DNA from: Flavobacteriales bacterium
GTDB lineage: Bacteria > Bacteroidota > Bacteroidia > Flavobacteriales_F > PHOS-HE28
Length of the DNA: 31,829 nt
NCBI GenBank assembly: GCA_016703105.1
Contig: JADJCS010000011.1
Location: forward strand, 1 to 31,829
Direction of reading: 5' to 3'
Both the position numbers and the translations under genes were made by a program. Below are positions 9,334 to 18,096 of this stretch, piece by piece. Position 1 is the stretch's first letter. The number at the start of each line of letters is the position of its first letter. Below the pieces are notes generated by a model. That model saw nothing but the letters and a program-made list of their open reading frames with translations. It was not told the DNA's origin and searched no databases.

Positions 9334-11806
9334 ATGTGTGCCCTGTGGCTCGCGTTCATCGCGCTTCAGAGCAGCGCGCAGCGCACACGCATCGAAGGCC
9401 GGGTGACCGACGGCACCACGTTGGAGCCCCTGCCCTTCGTCACCGTCGCGTTCCAAGGGGGCAATGTCGGCACGGTCACCGATACGCTGGGTTACTTCAC
9501 GCTGGAAACCGGTCGTGCGTTCGATTCCCCTGGTGGTCTCGCTGGTGGGTTACCATAGCGCGGTGCTGCCGTGGCCCGGGGTGCATGGAGTACATCGATG
9601 TGGAACTTTCGCATCGGCCATCCAAATGGACATGTTCACCGTGCGGCCGGGCGAGAACCCAGCTTTCGCCGTGTTGCGCAAGGTGATCGCGCGCAAGGAG
9701 GAGAACCGACCGGAGCATTTGAGCGCCTACCGCATGGAGGCCTACCACCGCGTGCGTTTCGACCTGAACAACTTCACCGACAAGATAAAGCGCAACGTGT
9801 TGCTGCGTCCCTTCGACTACCTGTGGGACTACGGCGATACCACCACCGACGGCGTGCGCTACCTGCCCATTTTGCTCACCGAAAGCAGCGAAGAACACTA
9901 CTACCGCCGCGATCCTCCCGCACGCAAGCAGGTGGTGAAGGGCCGTCGCGTGGTGAAGTTCTTCAAGGCCCCGCGCATCAGCGCCTTTGTGGAGGACATG
10001 TACGTGGACCCCGACCTCTACCAGAACTACGTGGAACTGCTGGAGCATCCCTTCCCCAGTCCCATCAACGACCATTACCGGCGCAACTATGACTACTTGC
10101 TCACCGACAGCGGCCTGGTGCTCAACGGTCGCACCTGCTACCACATCACCTTCAAGCCGAAGGGGAGGAGCGATGTGGCCTTCACCGGCGATATGTACAT
10201 CGACGAAGCGACCTATGCATTGGTGCAGGCCGATCTCGCCTTCAGCATCGAGGCCAATATCAACTTCGTGCGCAACTACTGGATCCGCCAGAACTACGGC
10301 CGGGTGGACGACCGACAGTGGTTCCTGCTGAAGAGCCAGGTGCTCGCCGATTTCACCGTGGTGGAGAACAGCGCGGAGATGACCGGCTTCTATGGCCGCA
10401 AGACCACCGAGTTCCGGAACATCCGTATGGACGAGCCCCTGTCCGATCGCTTCTATGCCGGTGTGGATGCGGTGGTGATCGAGGACGGCGCGCTGGAACG
10501 CGACAGCGCCTTCTGGCAGGCCGCACGCGGTGATACCCTCGCGCTCACGCCCGAGGAGAAGGGCGTGGAGGAAATGGTGGGCCGCATGAACACCGATCCG
10601 CGCTGGGTTCGGCTGATGAACTTGGGCAAGATGGTGGGCAGCGGCTGGTTGCCCTGGGGACCGGTGGACCTGGGGCATGTGTTCACTTTCTACAGCTTCA
10701 ACCGCGTGGAAGGTCCGCGCTTCAAATTGGGCCTGCGCACCAACGAACGCTTCAGCAAGCGTATCGTGCTGGGCGGTCATGTGGCCTACGGACTTTGGGA
10801 TGAACGCTTCAAAGGCGGCGGTGATGTGCTCTTACATCTGGCGCGCGCCGGTAGCAAGCGCTGGTCGGTCGGGGCCAACTACCGCTATGATCTGGTGCAG
10901 CAAGGGCGTACCGGGAATATGATCCCGCTGGACCACATCCTCACTTCCGCCATCCGGATCAGTGGGAGGGAGCAGCGCATGTTGGTGGACGACCGCAAGG
11001 CCTATGCGGAGCGGCAGTGGTGTACCGGCTTCACCACACGGGCGGGCGTGTACCGCAAGGAACAGATGGCGTTGGGCGGCTTATTCCAGGAGCGCCGCGC
11101 CGAAGGCGACACCGTGGCGGTGGCCGGCTACACCAGCGCCGGGGCGGAACTGGTGGTGCGCTACGCCTGGGGCGTGAAGAACCTGCCGGGCAGCTTCCAC
11201 GAAGTGGACCGCGGCCTCTACTTCCTCAAGTACCCCATGGTCACCTTCGAACTGGTCACCGGGTTCAAGGACCTATGGGGAGGCCAGTTCGACCTGCGCA
11301 GCTACAAGCTGAAGATGGAACACCAGGTGCGCATGAACAAGGCGGGCTTCCTGAACATTCTGGCGGAAGGCGGAGCGATCGACGGCAGCGTGCCTTACCC
11401 CTTGCTCCACACCCCGGACGGAAACCCGCTCGTGCTGAACGACAACCATGCTTTCAATACGATGAACTACCTGGAGTTCGTGAGCGATCGCTACGTATCC
11501 CTCCAACTCGAACACCACTTCGAGGGCCTGCTGTTGAACAAAGTTCCTTGGCTGCGGCGTCTGAAATTGCGCGAATTCCTGCTGGCCAAGGGCTACTACG
11601 GAACCTGGAGCGAGGCCGACCGCACGGGGCCCTACCTGCTCGGCGAAGGGATGCGCACGCTGGATAGGCCTTACACCGAGGTGGGTTTCGGCATCGAGAA
11701 CATTTTGAAGCTGGCCCGTGTGGACTTTCTCTGGCGCCTGGACCACCTGGACGGCCCCAAGGTGTTGCCCTTCGTGGTGAAACCTTCCTTCTACCTGCGT
11801 TTCTGA
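9334..11806 (+). CDS. DUF5686 / carboxypeptidase-regulatory-like outer-membrane protein, one 5' frameshift
   Basis: A Bacteroidota outer-membrane protein of unknown exact function. From ATG 9334 a signal peptide MCALWLAFIALQSSAQ is followed by RIEGRVTDGTTLEPLPFVTVAF...GTVTDTLGYF, a CarboxypepD_reg-like Ig-type domain (residues ~18-80). A frameshift at 9525-9560 moves the rest into a frame that is clean to TGA 11804-11806. The body has the DUF5686 features NPAFAVLRKVIARKEENR, YHRVRFDLNN, and YRRNYDYLLTDSGLVLNGRTCYHITFKPKGRSDVAFTGDMYIDE split over 10080-10205. A C-terminal beta-rich barrel follows, ending in a terminal Phe (FYLRF), typical of outer-membrane barrels. Combined ~820 residues is normal for the family. 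A GTG at 9307 is an alternative start. It marks where the window changes from noisy to clean sequence. Confidence 0.85.
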
Positions 11807-11867
11807 TACGCCCGGTGAACGATCCGCACCGGTTACGCGTTGGAGAAAGCCTGCGAATGGGCTTGTT

Positions 11868-12383
11868 TTGTGGTCTGTAACAAGGCTTCGTCCGATCCGT
11901 CGTTCCCCCTGGAGCGCTGCCCTGTTCCTGGGCCTGGGACCAGTGCGCGCGCAGGATGATACCGACCTCATGACCGATCTGCGCACACACATGCGCGATG
12001 CCTTCAAAGATGAAGACCTCTGCTATCGCCTGCAGGCCCGCTTGCGCAAGGAGGATCTGCAACGGCCTGTGCTCAAAGGCTACATGGCCACCCTCACCAT
12101 GGCCGGGAGCGTTCACCTGGTGAACCCCTTCGCCAAGTTCGCCCCCTTCAACGAGGGCAAGGCCATGCTGGAGGAGGCCATCGCCGAGGAACCCACCAGC
12201 GTGGAACTGCGCTTCCTGCGCCTCACCATCCAGGCCAATGTGCCCGGCTTCATGGACTATGACGAAGCTCTCGCCGAGGACCGCGCCTTCATCGAAGCGC
12301 ACCTGGGCGAAGTGCCCAACATCACCTTCCGCAACCGTATCATCGACTTCATCGCCCGCGCCGATGCGGAGGGCAAGCTCTGA
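11868..12383 (+). CDS. Exported conserved hypothetical protein
   Basis: I do not recognise a named family. The N-terminus RSPWSAALFLGLGPVRAQDD looks like a cleavable signal peptide ending in A-Q, so the product is probably periplasmic. The mature part is alpha-helical and acidic, with KGYMATLTMAGSVHLVNPFAKFAPFNEGKAMLEEAI and VELRFLRLTIQANVPGFMDYDEAL, a pattern I associate with a Bacteroidota hypothetical protein often placed before CrtZ-type hydroxylases. The start is uncertain: the open frame begins at TTG 11868, and an ATG at 11855 is out of frame and closed by a stop, so a base may be missing. The stop (12381-12383) is 3 bases before the next start, implying co-transcription with the hydroxylase. 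Confidence 0.6.
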   Translation: MWSVTRLRPIRRSPWSAALFLGLGPVRAQDDTDLMTDLRTHMRDAFKDEDLCYRLQARLRKEDLQRPVLKGYMATLTMAGSVHLVNPFAKFAPFNEGKAMLEEAIAEEPTSVELRFLRLTIQANVPGFMDYDEALAEDRAFIEAHLGEVPNITFRNRIIDFIARADAEGKL

Positions 12384-12386
12384 GCC

Positions 12387-12821
12387 GTGACCGCACTGCT
12401 GAACATATTCTGGGTCGTCCTCGCTTTCTTCGTCATGGAGTTCGTGGCTTGGTTCGCGCACAAGTACATCATGCACGGCATAGGCTGGAAGGTCCACCGC
12501 GACCACCACCAGCCCCACGATGGGCCGCTGCAACGCAACGACCTCTTCATCATCATCTTCGCCATCCCCAGCTGGCTCTTCATGCAGTTCGGGGTGATGG
12601 GTGGCAATGACTGGCGCCTTTACGTGGGCATTGGCATCGCTATCTATGGCGCGGCGTATTTCTATGTGCATGAGGTGATCATCCACAACCGCTTCCACTC
12701 CCGGGGCAAGATCACCAACCGCTACCTCCTCGGCTTGGTAAAAGCGCACGGCAACCACCACAAGCGGCGGGAGAAAGAGGACGGGGAGTGCTTTGGGATG
12801 CTGGTGGTGCCGTTCAAGTAG
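12387..12821 (+). CDS. crtZ: CrtZ-like beta-carotene hydroxylase (fatty acid hydroxylase superfamily)
   Basis: A membrane di-iron oxygenase that hydroxylates the beta-ionone ring of carotenoids, turning beta-carotene into zeaxanthin. The 144-residue product shows the full histidine set: H25xxxxH30, H37xxH40H41, H95xxxxH100 with H104, and H121xxH124H125. Hydrophobic segments lie at about residues 5-24, 53-70 and 78-98. It begins at GTG 12387, 3 bases after the upstream stop, so it is probably translated with the exported hypothetical protein. Length is slightly short of the usual 150-175. The CrtI/CrtD-type gene at 2305-3780 supports a carotenoid role; a fatty-acid or sterol substrate is the alternative. 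Confidence 0.85.
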   Translation: MTALLNIFWVVLAFFVMEFVAWFAHKYIMHGIGWKVHRDHHQPHDGPLQRNDLFIIIFAIPSWLFMQFGVMGGNDWRLYVGIGIAIYGAAYFYVHEVIIHNRFHSRGKITNRYLLGLVKAHGNHHKRREKEDGECFGMLVVPFK

Positions 12822-13387
12822 TTCAAGGATCCAGGTGTGCGTCGCGTACCCTAGACAACCCCGGCTCTGGCGCGACCCTCGCAAGCCATTGAACGAAGTT
12901 CACCGTACCCGAGCATTTACGCGCGCAAGTGCGGTGGGTTTTCGGTAGTTGGATCCAGGCCCTTAGGCTCTGCTTTGACTTTGACCCATCCTGAAAATGG
13001 TTCACAGGTCAGTGGTTCATGGTCTTGGTGGGTTTACAAGTCGATCTTCTTGACACGGGGAGGACGATCGCGCCAGGACGAGGGGGGGCACCCAGCGCCC
13101 GCCTGCGTGGCGCGCCTTGCTCAAAGCGGGTAAGGAATGTGATCCGCGTTTCCATCCTCTGTGGTTCCGTTCCGCTGCTCATAAGGGCCGGAGTAGACGG
13201 GGAAGTGGAGTTGGGAAGATGCAGGATCGAAGTTCGCTCGGACCAGAAGACAAGCCCCCGCTTGCCGTTCTACTCACCAAGTGCTCAGTTCGCCCCAGAA
13301 ACTCGACCGGTTCGGTGCACGATCGATCCTCGACGACCCTCCACGGCATGCTCCTTGGCAGATATGGTAACGAAGAACCTTGGAACC
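12822..13387. other. Intergenic, 566 bp, no gene recognised
   Basis: An open frame runs from 13019 into the response regulator, but its translation (Arg-, Pro- and Ser-rich, no motif) looks non-coding. I see no clear promoter box, RNA gene or repeat here. It probably holds the regulator's promoter. Confidence 0.4.
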
Positions 13388-13801
13388 ATGAACGAGCGAA
13401 CGATCACGCAAAGCACCACCACGCATCAACCGTTGCGCGCGCTGGTGGTGGACGACCGCGACGATGTGGCCATGGGCTTGGCGATGTTCCTGAAGCAACT
13501 GGGATACACAGTGCAGGTGGCTAACCAGGCCCAGGAGGCATTGGAGAAGGGTGGGCTCTTCCGACCCGATGTGGTTTTCCTTGACATCGGCCTGCCGGAC
13601 CTTTCGGGCTATGAGGTGTGCGTGGAAATGCGCAGGAGCGAATGGGGCGCGAATGCCTTTATTGTGGCGGTGACCGGACGGAGTGAAACATCGGACATGC
13701 TCCGCGCAGCCGAAACCGGTTTTGACAGGCACGTGGTCAAGCCCATGGACTTCGGTACCCTCCGCGAGATCTTGCGGACCGTGGAGACCAGGGCAGCGTG
13801 A
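13388..13801 (+). CDS. Single-domain response regulator (CheY-like receiver)
   Basis: A stand-alone receiver domain that takes a phosphoryl group from a histidine kinase. From ATG 13388 the product is 137 residues. Acidic pocket D22 D23 lies in LVVDDRDD, the phospho-acceptor is D66 in VVFLDIGLPD, the switch Thr is T96 in VAVTG, and the conserved lysine is K118 in VVKPMD. No DNA-binding or enzymatic output domain follows, so it acts by protein contact, or as the receiver of a hybrid system encoded elsewhere. No kinase lies nearby. An in-frame ATG at 13364 would add MVTKNLGT and is possible. The receiver begins ~17 residues after the chosen start, after a Thr/Ser-rich leader. Confidence 0.88.
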   Translation: MNERTITQSTTTHQPLRALVVDDRDDVAMGLAMFLKQLGYTVQVANQAQEALEKGGLFRPDVVFLDIGLPDLSGYEVCVEMRRSEWGANAFIVAVTGRSETSDMLRAAETGFDRHVVKPMDFGTLREILRTVETRAA

Positions 13802-13834
13802 CCGGGTCCTGCGTAAAGCGCGGGCAAGGACCGG
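13802..13834. terminator. Hairpin between convergent genes
   Basis: CCGGGTCCTGCG (13802-13813) can pair with a CGCG...GGACCGG segment ending at 13834, with one bulged G and an internal loop. It lies just after the response-regulator stop and faces the convergent DUF6855-like gene. TATTTCC follows on the plus strand, a weak T-tract. It could serve both strands. Confidence 0.35.
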
Positions 13835-13890
13835 AGGTATTTCCTAGTTCGCTATGGACGAGCGGTTCTCCTTGATCTCGACAACCCGAG

Positions 13891-14292
13891 CTACTTCGCC
13901 CGCATCCTGTTCCCCTTCGCCTCGTGCGTCACTTCCGCCAGCCCGAGCGCTTCCATCAACGGCGGCAGGTACACACCAAAGCGGCCGCGCAATCCCTTCT
14001 TCAAACCGTACCAGCCTTTCACAGGGTTCTTCTCGCTGCGACCCCAGGCTTCCACGGTGCCCTCCTTCGCGGGTTTCTGTTCGTCGGCGCCGCCAAGGTC
14101 CATCCAGTCCCCGTGCTTCTTCAGCATGGCGTGCAGGTCGTTGATGCACCGGATGTCGTAAAGGAGCACGGTCTTGCCTACAGTGCACACGAGCACCTCT
14201 TTGCCGTCTTTCTCGTCGACGTGCATCGTGTATTCAGAAGTGCCGGGCGGGGTCTTCAGTTTCCAGGGGTTGTCCTTGGTGCGCTTCTCCAT
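13891..14292 (-). CDS. DUF6855-like conserved hypothetical protein
   Basis: A soluble 133-residue protein without signal peptide or membrane segment, of unknown function. It carries the block GTVEAWGRSEKNPVKGWYGLKKG followed by RGRFGVYLPPLMEALGLAEVTH and a basic NRMRAK end, which I recognise from a widespread small family annotated as DUF6855. The N-terminal half (GTSEYTMHVDEKDGKEVLVCTVGKTVLLYDI, split over 14235-14150) predicts beta strands. ATG 14292 is the only good start. It stands alone, convergent with the response regulator. The high Lys/Arg content might suit nucleic-acid binding, but nothing in the sequence proves it. Confidence 0.65.
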   Translation of the reverse strand: MEKRTKDNPWKLKTPPGTSEYTMHVDEKDGKEVLVCTVGKTVLLYDIRCINDLHAMLKKHGDWMDLGGADEQKPAKEGTVEAWGRSEKNPVKGWYGLKKGLRGRFGVYLPPLMEALGLAEVTHEAKGNRMRAK

Positions 14293-14414
14293 GCGTTCGC
14301 GTTTGGTCCGTGAAGATGCATCGAACTATGCTCCGTTACGAACGGGTCGTCACAAAGCCATTGGCCAGTGACAGGCTCTCTGATCCGGTCGAGAACAACT
14401 GAGCGGCGCAACAA

Positions 14415-14581
14415 CTAGAGGGTATCTCAAAATTATCCTTCGGGCTGCGCGAGGGTCTTTCGCGGCCATACTTCGTTGCTCAACCCTCACATAGCCACCG
14501 GCTATGCTCGGTTTTCGCGCCTCGCCTGACCACGAAATCCTCATCGCTCGCTTCCGAAAACAATTTTGAGATACCCTCTAG
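14415..14581. mobile_element. MITE-like element, 167 bp with 20-bp perfect terminal inverted repeats
   Basis: The left end CTAGAGGGTATCTCAAAATT (14415-14434) is the exact reverse complement of 14562-14581. The 127-bp interior has no usable ORF. No transposase is present, so it would be mobilised in trans. The ends begin with CTAG, possibly a target sequence. The right repeat overlaps the last codons of the adjacent minus-strand gene and supplies its TAG stop (14580-14578). The whole unit could also fold as a long RNA hairpin and terminate transcription. Confidence 0.75.
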
Positions 14582-15910
14582 TACTTCACGAACAATACGC
14601 GCGATGCCTTTCCCGCACTTGGCGCACCGGACAATAGGTAATGGCCAGGAGCCAACCCGTTGACATCCGCAGCCGGTCCCGTGAAGCTCAGCACGGTGCT
14701 ACCCATCATGTCACGCAGCTCATAGGCATCGTTCTGCGCAGCGCCAATGATCATCATCCGGTCCGTGGCCGGGTTGGGCGCGATCCCAAGCGGTGGTATC
14801 GAAAGTGCTTCCGCCATACCAACGCTGCCTTCCGACACGCCCCACAGCTCCCGCGAGAAGCCATTGTTGAAGTCGTTCTCGTTGCGCATGCCCACGCGTG
14901 TGTAGCCGATGGCGTCGCCGGGCGTGCTGTAGAAGTAGTAATAGAAATGCATGGTGTCTCCCGCAGCGATGGGCACGATCGCGGTATCCACATCAGGCAG
15001 GTAGCATACATCGAGGCAGAGGGAGGTTTGCCAACCGACGGGCAGGTTCGTCTGCAGCTTCACTACGCGCACCAATACGTCGTCCGTGGCGCTGGTATTG
15101 AAGAGCTTCAGGTGCGCGGTGAGCGTGGTACCGCCCGTACCGAGACCGTGTCGTTGCTCATCCACTGCACGTTGAAGTGCCCGCCGTAGGTCTCGCCCCG
15201 CAATCGCCGGTGGGCGGCAGCGCGAGCAGGTTCTCGATGTCGCAGTCGATGTCCTCCGGCAGCTTATCGAACCAGTCGTGGTGCGTGTGGATGGTGCCGT
15301 TGAGGTCGATGAGGTAGGCGTTGTTGGGTTGCGGGCCGTAGTAGTTCCACCAAGCGTTGCACGGCCCGTCGATGTACACCGGCGCATCGATCTGCATGCT
15401 ATCGAGCATCTCCTGCAACACCGCCTTGCGTTCGCCGTAGGTCTCAGGTTGCTCAAAGAGGATGTCCGCATCGATGTTCTGTTGTCCGGTGTTCACCGCG
15501 CCGAAGTACGGACTGGTGTCCACAGCAGGATGTGCCTCGGGGGTGTAGACGATCACGATGTGCAGTTGCGATGAATAGGTGGCGACGAGGTCGTTGATCT
15601 TGGGTACCTTGTTCCGGAACACCGGGCAGGTGTAGCTGCTGCTGATCATGAGCACAGGCTTGCCTTGCAGCAGCGCATTTTCCAGGTTGAAGGCATTGCC
15701 GTTGATGTCGTACAACGTGAGATCAGCGGCCTGCTCGCCTTCGGGCCGACCGCATGAAGTGATCGGTGGCGTTTGCGTGGGCAGCGTGCAGATGGGATCG
15801 CTATCCGCAGGCAGCGCGGCAAGGCCGATGGTGGGGAGCAGCACCGGTTGGGCGTATACGCCGACAAGCGCCACCCATGCGAAAAGACCAAGGATGTTGC
15901 GCTTCGTCAT
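14578..15910 (-). CDS. T9SS-exported deiodinase-like (thioredoxin-fold) protein, internal frameshifts
   Basis: From ATG 15910 a signal peptide MTKRNILGLFAWVALVGVYAQ leads into a thioredoxin-like domain. The segment LTLYDINGNAFNLENALLQGKPVLMISSSYTCPVFRNKVPKINDLVATY then IVIVYTPEAHP follows the pattern of the iodothyronine-deiodinase family (PF00837): TCPVF stands where animal enzymes have T-Sec-P-P-F, and EAHP is shared. The C-terminal ~75 residues (IAPNPATDRMMIIG...LAPGHYLLS...SRVLFVKY) form a T9SS type A sorting domain, so the protein is sent across the outer membrane. Two indels at about 15200-15125 break the middle. The stop lies inside the MITE-like terminal repeat. It diverges from an iodotyrosine-deiodinase-like gene 182 bases away. 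Actual substrate unknown; a peroxiredoxin-like role is the alternative. Confidence 0.75.
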
Positions 15911-16092
15911 TTTCGGAGGTTTGGAGAAGGACAGGGCAAAGGTGTGCAGGTTTGATCGCATGGGCACTGTAGATCTTGCCGACAACAGACCTGCAGGACG
16001 GTCGGGAGGGTTCACCTGGACCCATCGGACCGAACGGATCCCATCGCTCGCCGATCCATTGGACTTGATGCGCGGATGGCGATCTTGGCGGA

Positions 16093-16767
16093 ATGAGGAC
16101 CGAGAAGACACCGAAGTTCATCGCCTACCGACCAACGCGGTTGACATTGGCGGAAACGAGGCGACGTGCGGAAGATTTCTTTGCGTTGATGGATGGCCGC
16201 CGGAGCGTGCGCCACTTCAGAGATGAGCCCATCGCGGATGAAGTGATCGACAACCTGGTGCTCGCCGCAAGCACGGCACCAAGCGGTGCGCACAAGCAAC
16301 CGTGGACGTTCTGCGTGGTGAAGGACCCTGCCACGAAGTCGGCCATTCGCGCTGCTGCGGAAGAGGAAGAGAAGGAGAACTACAACGGCCGCATGCCGCC
16401 GGAGTGGCTCGAAGAACTTGCTCCCTTGGGAACCGATTGGCGCAAGGAATTCCTGGAGGTCGCCCCGTGTTTGATCGTGGTCTTCAAGCGTGCGTATGAA
16501 CCAATGCCGGATGGCGGCAAACGCAAGAACTACTACGTGGAGGAGAGCGTGGGCATCGCCTGCGGATTCCTGCTGGCCGCAGCGCGGAACGCCGGATTGG
16601 TCACGCTCACGCACACGCCGAGCCCCATGAACTTCCTCGCGCATACGTTGCAGCGGCCGGAGAACGAACGACCGTTCTTGCTCATCCCGATCGGCTACCC
16701 AGTGGCGGGTTGTGAAGTGCCGGACCTGCAGCGGAAACCGTTGGAGGAAGTGCTTGTGCGGTATTGA
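16093..16767 (+). CDS. Nitroreductase-family flavoprotein, iodotyrosine-deiodinase-like
   Basis: An FMN enzyme of 224 residues. The N-terminal RRSVRHFRDEPI (36-47) and TAPSGAHKQPWTF (61-73) bind FMN; ESVGIACGFLLAAARNAGLVTLTHTPSPM forms the dimer/FMN core; RPFLLIPIGYP ends the fold. What sets it apart from ordinary nitroreductases is the active-site lid EEEEKENYNGRMPPEWLEEL...GTDWRKEF. The iodotyrosine-binding triad of animal IYD (Glu, Tyr, Lys at +0, +4, +25) is matched here by E93, Y97 and K118 with identical spacing, and the C-terminus VPDLQRKPLEEVLV also resembles IYD. It would reductively dehalogenate halotyrosines. ATG 16093 is the first usable start. It diverges from a T9SS-exported deiodinase-like protein. 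Confidence 0.85.
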   Translation: MRTEKTPKFIAYRPTRLTLAETRRRAEDFFALMDGRRSVRHFRDEPIADEVIDNLVLAASTAPSGAHKQPWTFCVVKDPATKSAIRAAAEEEEKENYNGRMPPEWLEELAPLGTDWRKEFLEVAPCLIVVFKRAYEPMPDGGKRKNYYVEESVGIACGFLLAAARNAGLVTLTHTPSPMNFLAHTLQRPENERPFLLIPIGYPVAGCEVPDLQRKPLEEVLVRY

Positions 16768-17180
16768 ACGCCTGACACCGCGGTCCATCCAGACCGGTCC
16801 CACGAATGGGTTTGACCCGTCCGGAACATCTACCGGCCATAGGTTCAAGGTCGCTCGGCCAAGGAGCGGTAGCATTGGTCTGAACCAATGCGTGCGACGG
16901 AGGTCCGAAGTGCCCCTCACGGCCTCACGCATGCTCCGCGCCCGCCGATGGGGGTGGAGGTCTTTCCGTGCATTTTCTAGTACACCGCTCACCGCGCCTG
17001 TCCAACGCTTTCCCGAGCGAAGAACGCCCGGCACCCCACTACGCAAAACCTTCCCCACCGTGGGCAATTGCGCCCACGATCGCACGAAAGCGGATCACGC
17101 CGTGGCGATAGCATACCCCTTGTGAACGGGGCTTCAATGCCCAACGCACCAGGCGGCCTGCGATCTGCCGCAGGATCGGT
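16768..17180. other. Intergenic, ~410 bp, with one perfect hairpin
   Basis: No gene is recognised. GCATTGGT (16872-16879), loop CTGA, ACCAATGC (16884-16891) form a perfect 8-bp stem about 105 bases after the flavoprotein stop, which could be a terminator or processing site. The remainder shows no repeat or clear promoter. Confidence 0.4.
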
Positions 17181-17342
17181 ATGACTGATACCAACACCGA
17201 TAGGCGCCCGGCCCCGGTCCCACGCCCCAAGGACGCGCCCAAGCGACCACGTTTGAAGCAACGCGCTGAACCCATACCCACCAGCGACGAACCGGAAGCG
17301 CCGAAGCCCGATCGCGGCGTGCAGCCAGGTATCATCGGCTAG
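17181..17342 (+). CDS. Small Pro/Arg-rich protein, 53 residues
   Basis: ATG 17181 opens a 53-residue frame beginning MTDTNTDRRPAPVPRPKDAP and ending VQPGIIG at TAG 17340-17342. It is rich in Pro, Lys, Arg, Asp and Glu, has no Cys and no hydrophobic segment, and is likely disordered. It ends 24 bases before the PfpI-family start, so the two may be co-transcribed. No family is recognised. Its low complexity means it could also be non-coding. Confidence 0.35.
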   Translation: MTDTNTDRRPAPVPRPKDAPKRPRLKQRAEPIPTSDEPEAPKPDRGVQPGIIG

Positions 17343-17366
17343 AACGCAGACCCCAACAACACGAAC

Positions 17367-17942
17367 ATGGATATCCTGACCGAACCCAACATGACATCGA
17401 ACAACGGAAAACGCGTGGCCATCCTCGCCACCAATGGCTTCGAGGAAAGTGAACTGCGCTCACCACGCGAAGCCCTGCTCCAAGCCGGCGCCTTCGTGGA
17501 TCTCATCTCCCTGGAGGCCGGTGCCATCAAAGGCTGGAAGGACGGCAACTGGGGCGATGCCGAACAAGTGGACCGCACGGTGGCCGATGCCAAGGCGGAG
17601 GACTACGATGCGCTGCTCCTGCCAGGCGGTGTGATGAACCCCGACAAGCTGCGCATGGACACGGATGCCGTGGCCTTCGTGCGTGCCTTCTTCGATCAGC
17701 ACAAACCGGTGGCGGCCATTTGCCACGGACCCTGGCTCCTCGCCGAAGCCGGTGTGCTGCGCGGTCGCAAGCTCACCAGCTACCCAAGCATACGCACCGA
17801 CCTCACCAACGCGGGTGCCGAATGGGTGGATGAGGAGGTGGTGGTGGACAATGGATTGATCACCAGCCGCAGCCCCAAAGACCTGCCGGCCTTCAATGCC
17901 AAAATGGTGGAAGAGATCGCGGAAGGGGTGCATCAGGCGTGA
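17367..17942 (+). CDS. PfpI/DJ-1 family protein (YhbO-type type 1 glutamine amidotransferase-like)
   Basis: A cytosolic stress-response protein of the DJ-1/PfpI superfamily, whose members have been described as proteases, glyoxalases and deglycases. The 191-residue product has KRVAILATNGFEESELRSPREAL with the conserved acid at E26/E27, GWKDGNWGD, YDALLLPGG, and the nucleophile elbow AAICHGPWLLAEAG with C119 followed by H120. GRKLTSYPSIRTDLTNAGAEWVDEEVVVD and SRSPKDLPAF complete the YhbO pattern. Two starts are possible: ATG 17367, or ATG 17391 (MTSNNGKR), which lies closer to the usual family start. Monocistronic or paired with the small upstream ORF. The repeat copy at 17971 follows directly after it. 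Confidence 0.87.
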   Translation: MDILTEPNMTSNNGKRVAILATNGFEESELRSPREALLQAGAFVDLISLEAGAIKGWKDGNWGDAEQVDRTVADAKAEDYDALLLPGGVMNPDKLRMDTDAVAFVRAFFDQHKPVAAICHGPWLLAEAGVLRGRKLTSYPSIRTDLTNAGAEWVDEEVVVDNGLITSRSPKDLPAFNAKMVEEIAEGVHQA

Positions 17943-17970
17943 GGGGGAACGGAAGGGTTTGGAAAGGATG

Positions 17971-18062
17971 TGGGCGTGCCCCTCGCAAAGCCTCGAGTCC
18001 GGCTTTCCGCTGAACTCCTCGCTCGTTCCTCGCTGCGGGGTGCCGCTTCAATCCGTCACGCG
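17971..18062 (-). repeat. ~100-bp intergenic repeat, copy A (inverted orientation)
   Basis: Read on the minus strand it matches copies B (21950-22054) and C (23196-23300), with shared blocks GATTGAAGCGG, CCCCGC, AGTT.CAGCGGAAAG, GAGGCTTTGCGAGG and GGCACGCCCA. The match is diverged, with small indels. It lies between the PfpI gene and the end of the CBASS operon and faces copy B across the island. Confidence 0.75.
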
Positions 18063-18096
18063 AAATGCGGTACTGACTTCAGCCGGTTGGTGACTC

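Noticed and set aside
9497..10780. Minus-strand ORF of 427 codons opposite the DUF5686 gene
   Set aside because: Mirror of a well-supported coding strand; no domain, odd composition.
11454..12884. Long minus-strand ORF (476 codons) across the DUF5686 end, exported protein and crtZ
   Set aside because: Antisense shadow of three plausible plus-strand genes in high-GC DNA; translation is rich in His, Val and Gly repeats without any motif.
13019..13387. N-terminal extension of the response-regulator frame
   Set aside because: The added ~120 residues have no family features; receiver domains normally start where ATG 13388 or 13364 places it.
16012..17085. Minus-strand ORF of 357 codons opposite the flavoprotein
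   Set aside because: The plus strand encodes an obvious nitroreductase-family protein with active-site motifs in one clean frame.
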